Assembly: GCA_016763355.1 (NCBI GenBank)
Contig: JAESTY010000359.1
Span: forward strand, 1-13,958
Direction: 5' to 3'
Length of the DNA: 13,958 nt
Source: Immundisolibacteraceae bacterium
GTDB lineage: Bacteria; Pseudomonadota; Gammaproteobacteria; Immundisolibacterales; Immundisolibacteraceae
Both the position numbers and the translations under genes were made by a program. Under the pieces are notes generated by a model, which worked only from the letters and a program-made list of their open reading frames with translations, ran no database searches and was not told where the DNA came from. Below, piece after piece: positions 7,974-13,958 of this stretch. Each line of letters begins with the position of its first letter. Within the stretch, counting starts at the first letter, position 1.

Positions 7974-10900
7974 TTAACCGCCTTCCAGTTCGATATCGAT
8001 GCCCAGGGCACGAATTTCCTTAACCAGAACATTGAAAGACTCGGGCATTCCCGCATCGATGGTGTAGTTACCATCAACAATGTTCTTATACATCTTGGTT
8101 CGACCGTTAACATCATCCGATTTGACGGTTAACATTTCTTGCAGCGTATAGGCAGCGCCATAGGCTTCGAGGGCCCACACTTCCATCTCCCCGAAACGCT
8201 GGCCACCAAACTGAGCTTTACCACCCAGCGGCTGTTGCGTCACCAGACTATAAGGACCAGTGGATCGAGCATGCATTTTGTCATCAACAAGATGGTTCAA
8301 CTTAAGAACGTACATATAGCCAACCGTGACTGGCCGATCGAACGCATCTCCGGTTCGGCCATCATGCAGAACCGATTGCCCGGTAGGCGAAAGGTCAGCA
8401 AGCTTTAACATATCCTTGATATTGGCTTCAGTAGCACCATCAAACACCGGCGTACCCATAGGCACTCCACCGCGAAGGTTTTCCGCCAGCTCAAAGACTT
8501 CGCCATCATCGAGACTATCTAGGTCTGCTGGTGTTCCTCCAGTGCTGTATATCTGATTAAGAAACTTACGCAGCGGTTTAATCTTGCCACCACTATCGAC
8601 CAGTGACCCAATTTTAAGACCTAATGCTTTAGCCGCTAAACCCAAATGGGTTTCAAGTACCTGCCCGACGTTCATACGGGACGGAACACCAAGGGGATTG
8701 AGAATAATATCTACAGGCTGGCCATGTTCATCGTAAGGCATGTCTTCAACCGGCACGATGACTGAGATAACACCTTTGTTACCATGACGACCGGCCATCT
8801 TGTCGCCGGGCTGAATACGCCGTTTTTGGGCGACATAAACTTTGACCATCTTCAGCACACCAGGCTGTAAATCATCATTGCCAATAAGCTTCTGTTTTTT
8901 CTCTTCGAACTGTTCATCAAAAGCTTTGCGCAGACCTTTAATCTGATCTAGCAACTGAGTCGCGTCGGCACCTACTGTTTCGTCGTCAACTGCAATTTCA
9001 TTCCAGGCCGCGCGCTCTACCGACTGCAGCTGTTCAGAGGTAATAGTTGATCCAGCGGTAATCCCACCGGGTCCGCTGACCGCTTTAGCACCAACCAGCA
9101 ATTTCTCTAAACGCTGATGGGCATCTTCAGAAACAATCCGAAATTGATCATTGAGATCAGTTCGGATGCGCTTAAGCTCGCTTTCTTCAATATCTCGAGT
9201 ACGTTGATCTTTTTCTACCCCATCACGGGTAAAAACCTGCACATCGATAACCGTTCCGACGATGCCGGAAGAGACACGAAGTGACGTGTCTTTTACGTCA
9301 GACGCTTTTTCACCGAAAATTGCACGCAGCAACTTTTCTTCCGGTGTCATCTGGGTCTCACCCTTTGGCGTTACCTTTCCGACCAGAATGTCACCGGGTC
9401 GAACCCGCGCGCCTATATAGACAATACCGGACTCGTCTAACTTGGAGAGCGCGCTTTCACCGAGGTTGGGAATGTCCGCAGTGATTTCTTCGGAACCGAG
9501 CTTGGTGTCTCGGGACACGCAGGTAAGTTCTTGAATGTGAATCGTCGTAAAACGATCTTCCTGAACAACTCGCTCTGAAATGATAATGGAATCTTCAAAG
9601 TTGTAACCATTCCATGGCATGAACGCCACGCGCATGTTCTGGCCAAGGGCAAGCTCGCCCTTGTCAATCGAAGATCCATCCGCTAAAAAGTCTCCCGCAT
9701 TGATTCTGTCACCCGGTGATACCAGGGGACGTTGATTAATGCAGGTGTTCTGATTAGAACGGGTATATTTGACCAGGTTGTAGATATCAACCCCGGCGTC
9801 GCCAGCACTGGTCTCGTCATCATTAACTTTAACGACGATACGGTTGGCATCAACATCATCAACAACTCCGCCCCGGTCAGCCAACACGGAAGTTCCGGAA
9901 TCCCTGGCAACAATACGTTCCATGCCGGTTCCAACTAACGGCTTTTCAACCCTCAGAGTTGGCACTGCCTGACGCTGCATGTTGGAGCCCATCAATGCCC
10001 GGTTAGCATCATCGTGCTCAAGGAATGGAATCAGTGAAGCAGCAATTGAAACAACCTGCTGTGGCGACACATCCATGTAGCCGACTTCATCGGAAGTCTT
10101 CAGCGTAAACTCATTAAGATGCCGCGAAGACACCAGCTCTTCGGTCAGCTTGCCCTGTTTATCAAGCCGAGCGCTGGCCTGAGCAATAACGTGCTCCGGC
10201 TCATCCAAAGCTGACATATAGAATATTTCGTCGGTTACCTTGCTGTTGTTCACTACCCGATAAGGGGTCTCAAGGAAACCATATTCATTGGTACGAGCAA
10301 AGATCGATAACGAATTGATTAGACCAATATTAGGTCCTTCAGGAGTCTCGATTGGACAGACCCGCCCGTAATGGGTCGGATGCACATCTCGGACTTCAAA
10401 TCCCGCCCGTTCACGGGTCAGACCACCAGGCCCGAGGGCTGATATACGCCTTTATGAGTCACTTCCGAGAGCGGATTAACCTGATCCATAAACTGGGACA
10501 ACTGACTCGAACCAAAGAATTCTTTAACGACCGCGGATACCGGTTTTGCATTAATCAGGTCCTGAGGCATTAAATCTTCAGATTCTGCAAAGCTGAGACG
10601 GTCTCTAACAGCTCGATCGACACGAACTAAGCCGATTCTAAACTGGTTTTCGACCATCTCACCGACACAACGTACGCGCCGATTGCCCAGATGATCACCA
10701 TCATCAACCAGGCCCTTACCGTTTTTAATACTGATTAACTTGCGCACCACCTCGACAATATCATCGCGGGATAAAACCCCTTCGCCTTTGGTCTCTTCAC
10801 GACCAATACCGCGATTAAGTTTCATTCGACCTACCGCGGAAAGATCATACTGCTGCAAGCTAAAAAACAAGCTCTTGAACAGTTTCTCACTGGCTTCTTT

Positions 10901-12049
10901 TGTCGGTGGCTCACCTGGACGCATGATGTGATAAACCTCAACCAGCGCTTCCAGGCGATTGGTGGTCTTATCAACTCGTAGGGTTTCGGAGATAAATGGG
11001 CCGTTGTCTACGTCATTGGTGAACAGTAACTCGAGCTTTTTGATGCCGGCGTTTCGAATCACCTCTATTAACTCTTCATCGATCAGCGCGTTGGCAGCAG
11101 CCAACAGTTCGCCGGTACCCGTCTCAACCAGGTCCTTTGCAATGGTCTTACCAAGCAAAAACTCATCGTTAATAACAAGTTCTTTTATGCTTTGGGTTTC
11201 AAGTTCACGGACGTGACGTGCAGTGACACGCTTACCTGCAGGCACAATCACCTCACCGTCCTTGCCGACGATATCAAAACCCATTGACTGGCCACGAAGC
11301 CGCTCCGGCACGAGCTCAAGTTTGGTCTGAGTTTTAGACAGCTTGACTCGGTCGGTCTCGAAAAATAACTCGAGAATTTCTTCATTGCTAAGATCGAGCG
11401 CTCGCAGCAGCACAGTGATCGGCAACTTTCTACGTCTATCGATACGGACGTGCATTAAATCTTTAGGATCGAATTCGAAGTCGAGCCAGGAACCACGGTA
11501 GGGGATAATACGAGCGGAGAACAGCAACTTACCCGAGGAATGGGTTTTACCCTTATCGTGGGTAAAGAAAACCCCCGGAGAACGATGCAATTGAGAAACA
11601 ATAACCCGTTCGGTTCCGTTGGTTATAAAGGTACCGTCACGGGTCATTAATGGGATCTCTCCCATATACACGATCTGCTCGCGAACTTCTTTGACCACAC
11701 GGTTTTTAGTGGTGGCCTTATCATAAATGACCAGCTTAACCCGAGCACGTAAAGGTGCCGAGTAAGTCATGCCTCGAACCTGGCACTCTTTTACATCAAA
11801 AGCCGGTTTACCCAGGTCATAGCTGTCATATTCCAAAGCGGCACTACGGGTGTAGCTTTCAATCGGAAATACCGACCGGAATGCTGCTTCAAGTCCGACC
11901 TCACCGTCCTCCCAGCCGTCAGCTTTACTGCTTAAAAAGCGAGCGTAGGAATCTAACTGTATCGCCAATAGGTTGGGTATTTCCAACACTTTTTCTCGGA
12001 CTCCAAAGTCCTTGCGAATACGTTTTTTCTCGGCATATGAATAGGTCAT
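7974..12049 (-). CDS. rpoB: DNA-directed RNA polymerase subunit beta, interrupted by a one-base frameshift
   Basis: Beta forms the second half of the RNA polymerase active-site cleft and holds the rifampicin pocket. As written, the frame is broken. Codons 1-543 run from the ATG at 12049 to a TGA at 10418, with the last ten residues out of frame; the rest is open from the conserved region down to the TAA at 7974 (803 residues from a GTG at 10385). Adding one base at 10450/10451 gives 1358 continuous residues (E. coli 1342). The extra length lies mostly in the variable region before the GDKMAGRHGNKG motif. The N-terminus MTYSYAEKKRIRKDFG is typical. In restored numbering, the active-site NGYNFEDS holds Glu819 and Asp820, and the lysines of GDKMAGRHGNKG are about 1084 and 1092. 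Rifampicin-contact residues Q519, D522, H532 and S537 are wild type. An AGAGGA ribosome-binding site lies 8 bases before the ATG. Gene identity is certain; whether the break is real is not. Confidence 0.96.
10446..10453 (-). other. Frameshift site in rpoB (one base missing)
   Basis: On the coding strand the codons read ACT CAT AAA, then the five bases GGCGT, then ATA TCA GCC CTC. The family sequence at this point is Thr-His-Lys-Arg-Arg-Ile-Ser-Ala-Leu, so the two Arg codons occupy five bases instead of six. One added base, either A (AAA AGG CGT) or C (AAA CGG CGT), restores the frame and the conserved protein. If A was lost, the original had a run of four A, a common place for sequencing errors. 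The run is too short for transcriptional slippage. A minus-one ribosomal slip would move the tRNA-Lys from AAA onto TAA, which pairs poorly. Confidence 0.93.
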
Positions 12050-12156
12050 TTAAGTATTCCTCTGAATACAACAGAGTTCCGGCCTGGTTTCGTCCAAATG
12101 TGGGCGAATAAGGTTATTCAACGCACAACTAGCCGTTACCATTTTGAACAGGCAAA

Positions 12157-12204
12157 GAATCCCCTGCAGCAGTGAGCACCAGGTGCTAACCGCTGAGGGG
12201 ATCC
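12157..12204 (-). promoter_or_regulatory. Long hairpin in the rplL-rpoB spacer, attenuator-like
   Basis: On the coding strand, GGATCCCCTCAGCGGTTAGC pairs with the following GCTCACTGCTGCAGGGGATTC across a CACCTGGTG apex. The stem is about 20 bp, with one mismatch, one single-base bulge and G-U pairs. It is followed by TTTGCC, a weak T-tract. In E. coli the rplL-rpoB spacer holds a partial terminator and an RNase III processing site that set the lower level of rpoBC relative to ribosomal proteins. This structure is in the same place and could do the same; that is inference. Confidence 0.6.
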
Positions 12205-12217
12205 CGCTATCACCACG

Positions 12218-12235
12218 GTCACGGCAAGCCGCGAC
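12218..12235 (-). repeat. Small inverted repeat in the rplL-rpoB spacer
   Basis: The coding strand reads GTCGCGGC, TT, GCCGTGAC. The two 8-base arms are complementary with one G-U pair, giving a short stem with a four-base loop once the innermost pair opens. Both 8-mers also form the core of the rpsL-rpsG hairpin, in the opposite order. Confidence 0.55.
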
Positions 12236-12242
12236 GTTGATC

Positions 12243-12274
12243 GGTCAGGGGCGCAAAGGCCCGGCTGAGAGACC
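12243..12274 (-). repeat. Imperfect hairpin just after the rplL stop
   Basis: Starting 8 bases after the rplL stop codon, GGTC at the beginning and GACC at the end bracket an inner GGGC-CTTTGC-GCCC stem-loop on the coding strand. The middle is unpaired or bulged. It is the first of three consecutive foldable elements in this spacer and may contribute to 3'-end processing of rplJL mRNA. There is no T-run. Confidence 0.4.
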
Positions 12275-12282
12275 AGCAAGCC

Positions 12283-12660
12283 TTACTTAAGCTCGGCAGT
12301 ACCGCCAGCTTCAGCAAGCTGTGCAACCAATTCTTCAGCTTCAGCCTTTGGAACACCCTCCTTAATAGGAGTAGGCACGCCTTCGACAGCAGCTTTAGCT
12401 TCCTTAAGACCGAGCCCTGTGATCGCGCGAACTGCTTTGATGACGCCGACTTTGGCCTCACCGAAACTGGTCAAAATAACGTCGAATTCGGTCTGCTCTT
12501 CTACAGCAGCGCCACCTGCGTCGCCAGCAGCTGCAGCTGGAGCCACCATGGCTGCGGCGCTAACACCGAATTTTTCTTCCATTGCTTCGATGAGATTAAC
12601 AACTTCCATTACAGTCATATTAGAAATCGTTTCGAGGATTTCTTCCTGATTTACAGCCAT
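12283..12660 (-). CDS. rplL: 50S ribosomal protein L7/L12
   Basis: L12 is the multi-copy stalk protein that recruits and activates translation GTPases such as EF-G and EF-Tu, two of which are encoded further along this window. It has 125 residues, a normal length. The N-terminal dimerisation helices (MAVNQEEILETISNM to about residue 35) are followed by an Ala/Gly-rich flexible hinge (about 38-55). The compact C-terminal domain carries the signature helix GLGLKEAKAAVEGVP. The ATG has a strong AGGAG ribosome-binding site 6 bases upstream, fitting the need to make several L12 copies per L10. That site is partly enclosed in a perfect inverted repeat (12662-12678). The gene lies 63 bases after rplJ and 233 bases before rpoB. 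Confidence 0.98.
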   Translation of the reverse strand: MAVNQEEILETISNMTVMEVVNLIEAMEEKFGVSAAAMVAPAAAAGDAGGAAVEEQTEFDVILTSFGEAKVGVIKAVRAITGLGLKEAKAAVEGVPTPIKEGVPKAEAEELVAQLAEAGGTAELK

Positions 12661-12661
12661 G

Positions 12662-12678
12662 ATTCACTCCTAGTGAAT
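12662..12678 (-). promoter_or_regulatory. Inverted repeat enclosing the rplL ribosome-binding site
   Basis: The coding strand has ATTCACT, AGG, AGTGAAT, a perfect 7-bp inverted repeat. The ribosome-binding site AGGAG spans the loop and the first bases of the downstream arm, ending 6 bases before the rplL ATG. Folding would leave AGG in a tight three-base loop and pair the rest, so it could modulate initiation on rplL. It is a pattern read from sequence; the stem is AT-rich and may be weak. Confidence 0.6.
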
Positions 12679-12723
12679 ATTTTCTAGTGAAATAGATTTA
12701 ATAAAATTTTCAAACAAGCATGT

Positions 12724-13248
12724 TTAGGCTTCTTTCTGCTCTTTAACCGCCGCCAAAGTACGTACCAGCTTGCTATTAGCCGCACCCATCGTCTGCACCA
12801 GTTTGGTGATCGGCGCTTTCATCACACCCATCAATTGCGCCAGGGCTTCGTCGCGAGTTGGCAATTTAGCCACTGCGTTTAACTCACTAGCATCAATTAG
12901 CTGACCACCAACGGCGATCAAGCGCACTTGCATCGCGCTGTTGTCTTTACAGAAGTCACGCACCAAACGGGCCGGCGCTCCAAGCTCATCGTTAGAGAAC
13001 ACCACGATCATCGGCCCTTTGAGTAAGTCTTTTACACACTCAAATTCGGTACCTTCAATCGCTAACTTCAACAGGTTGTTTTTGACCACCTTGACGTAAA
13101 CGTTGGCATTGCGAGCATCTGCCCTGAATTGGGTCATCTGCTTAACAGTTACGCCGGAGAAATCCGCCCCAACCATGGAGATGGCTTGCTTCGCCACCGC
13201 CGCGACTTCTGCGACTTTCATCTTCTTAATATCTAAATTTTTGCTCAT
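12724..13248 (-). CDS. rplJ: 50S ribosomal protein L10
   Basis: L10 anchors L12 dimers to the 23S rRNA to form the ribosomal stalk; in E. coli the L10-L12 complex also represses translation of the rplJL mRNA. The protein has 174 residues (E. coli 165). Landmarks are the N-terminal rRNA-binding globular domain (VAEVAAVAKQAIS, GVTVKQMTQFRADAR, YVKVVKNNLL), the central LKGPMIVVFSNDELGAPARL, and the C-terminal helix ending KLVRTLAAVKEQKEA, which holds L12. The C-terminal helix has two related segments, TKLVQTM and SKLVRTL. The ATG start is preceded by AGGTAGG about 8 bases upstream. The 61-base spacer to rplA is short, which leaves little room for the long leader known in E. coli. Confidence 0.97.
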   Translation of the reverse strand: MSKNLDIKKMKVAEVAAVAKQAISMVGADFSGVTVKQMTQFRADARNANVYVKVVKNNLLKLAIEGTEFECVKDLLKGPMIVVFSNDELGAPARLVRDFCKDNSAMQVRLIAVGGQLIDASELNAVAKLPTRDEALAQLMGVMKAPITKLVQTMGAANSKLVRTLAAVKEQKEA

Positions 13249-13276
13249 AGGAATAGCCTACCTGTGTCGCGTTACC

Positions 13277-13295
13277 CCTGACATTAACTGCCAGG
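13277..13295 (-). repeat. Small hairpin in the rplA-rplJ spacer
   Basis: The coding strand CCTGGCA, GTTAA, TGTCAGG forms a 7-bp stem with one G-U pair, 14 bases after the rplA stop and about 28 bases before the rplJ start. It is the only obvious structure in this 61-base spacer. It could be part of an L10 autoregulatory site or a processing signal; evidence is weak. Confidence 0.4.
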
Positions 13296-13309
13296 AAGTG
13301 AATTGCCGG

Positions 13310-13958
13310 TTAAATCGTAGAAACATCCACCGGCACGCCCATTCCCATGGACGAACTAACAGTCAACTTGCCCAGATAGATGCCTTTCGCAGCAGCAGGT
13401 TTGAGCTTATTAACTTCACCAATGACACTATTAAGGTTTTCAATCAGCGCTTCACCTGTAAAAGAAGCTTTGCCAATCGAACAGTGAATGATGCCACCCT
13501 TGTCGCAACGAAACCGAACCTGGCCCTTGCGCGCGTTATTAACCGCGTTGGCCACATCAGGTGTAACCGTTCCAACCTTAGGATTAGGCATCAGACCACG
13601 AGGACCTAACACCTGGCCCAGCACACCAACGACACGCATAGCGTCCGGGGCTGCAATAACGACATCAAAATCCAGATCTCCACCTTTTATTTTCTCAGCG
13701 AGATCTTCCATACCGACTTCATCTGCACCAGCAGCGGTCGCCTTATCCGCAGCTTCACCCTGCGCAAATACAGCGATTCGGACGGTTTTACCGGTGCCAT
13801 TGGGCAGCACCGTAGCGCCACGAACAACCTGATCAGATTTGCGAGCATCGATGCCAAGATTGAGGCTAATATCGATAGACTCATCAAATTTTGCGGTTGC
13901 GTTTTTCTTCACTAACTCCAGAGCTTCGGCTATAGGCAGGGTCTGCCGCTCACCAATC
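13310..13958 (-). CDS. rplA: 50S ribosomal protein L1, 5' end outside window
   Basis: L1 forms the mobile L1 stalk that guides deacylated tRNA out of the E site; in E. coli it also represses its own rplKA mRNA. The gene enters from the right edge. Reading the frame to the edge gives 215 residues (starting IGERQTLPIAEALELVKKN), so about 15-20 N-terminal residues are missing compared with the family. An internal GTG at 13912 would start an open frame, but the conserved sequence continues upstream of it, so that is not the true start. Signatures present are KFDESIDISLNLGIDARKSD, RGATVLPNGTGK and the family pattern VLGPRGLMPNPKVGTV. The upstream neighbour is expected to be rplK, outside the window. 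Confidence 0.96.
   Translation of the reverse strand, partial: IGERQTLPIAEALELVKKNATAKFDESIDISLNLGIDARKSDQVVRGATVLPNGTGKTVRIAVFAQGEAADKATAAGADEVGMEDLAEKIKGGDLDFDVVIAAPDAMRVVGVLGQVLGPRGLMPNPKVGTVTPDVANAVNNARKGQVRFRCDKGGIIHCSIGKASFTGEALIENLNSVIGEVNKLKPAAAKGIYLGKLTVSSSMGMGVPVDVSTI

Noticed and set aside
10383..10385. GTG as an independent start of a separate C-terminal RpoB protein.
   Set aside because: The conserved sequence continues upstream in the same frame, to the site of the missing base, and no ribosome-binding site precedes the GTG; it is an internal valine (restored residue 556).
10446..10460. Programmed minus-one ribosomal frameshifting in rpoB.
   Set aside because: There is no X XXY YYZ slippery heptamer; slipping at AAA would re-pair tRNA-Lys on TAA, and RpoB is not known to be made by recoding.
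13687..13887. Small alternative-frame open frames within rplA and other genes, including 12219-12461 near rplL.
   Set aside because: They overlap well-conserved coding sequence in another frame and have no independent support.

Overview
The window is a contiguous stretch of the bacterial ribosomal-protein/RNA-polymerase/elongation-factor cluster. Every gene lies on the minus strand. In transcription order (right to left) the genes are rplA (5' end cut by the window edge), rplJ, rplL, rpoB, rpoC, rpsL, rpsG, fusA and tuf (3' end cut by the window edge). The protein sequences look gammaproteobacterial: the EF-G, EF-Tu, S12 and beta-prime sequences follow the Escherichia/Pseudomonas type closely, and RpoC metal-binding and catalytic residues fall at the same residue numbers as in E. 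coli. The rif cluster (rplJL-rpoBC) runs directly into the str cluster (rpsL-rpsG-fusA-tuf). That is the arrangement of Pseudomonas-like and many other bacteria; in E. coli the two clusters are separated. The genus cannot be named from this sequence.

Region by region: 13310-13958 holds ribosomal protein L1. 12283-13248 holds the stalk proteins L10 and L12. 7974-12049 is rpoB, and 3640-7884 is rpoC. A 147-base spacer then carries a very good sigma70-type promoter (TTGACT, 17 bases, TATACT, GC-rich discriminator) overlapping a perfect hairpin. After it come S12 and S7, separated by a strong hairpin with a following T-rich tract, then EF-G and the first 107 residues of EF-Tu. Spacers are short (43 to 233 bases). 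No mobile element, tRNA, rRNA or CRISPR array was seen.

The main anomaly is in rpoB. The reading frame breaks by one missing base at position 10450/10451, directly after the Lys codon equivalent to E. coli K527, inside the rifampicin-resistance-determining region. Putting back one base restores a full-length, completely conventional 1358-residue beta subunit. A sequencing or assembly error is therefore the likeliest explanation, but the break should be checked.

Functionally the genes supply the core of gene expression: RNA polymerase beta and beta-prime, the L12 stalk that recruits translation factors, the decoding-centre proteins S12 and S7, and the two elongation GTPases. The regulatory interest lies in the spacers: the rplL-rpoB attenuator-like hairpins, an inverted repeat around the rplL ribosome-binding site, the str promoter, and the rpsL-rpsG hairpin. 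I did not find evidence for a previously undescribed system here; this is a housekeeping region.
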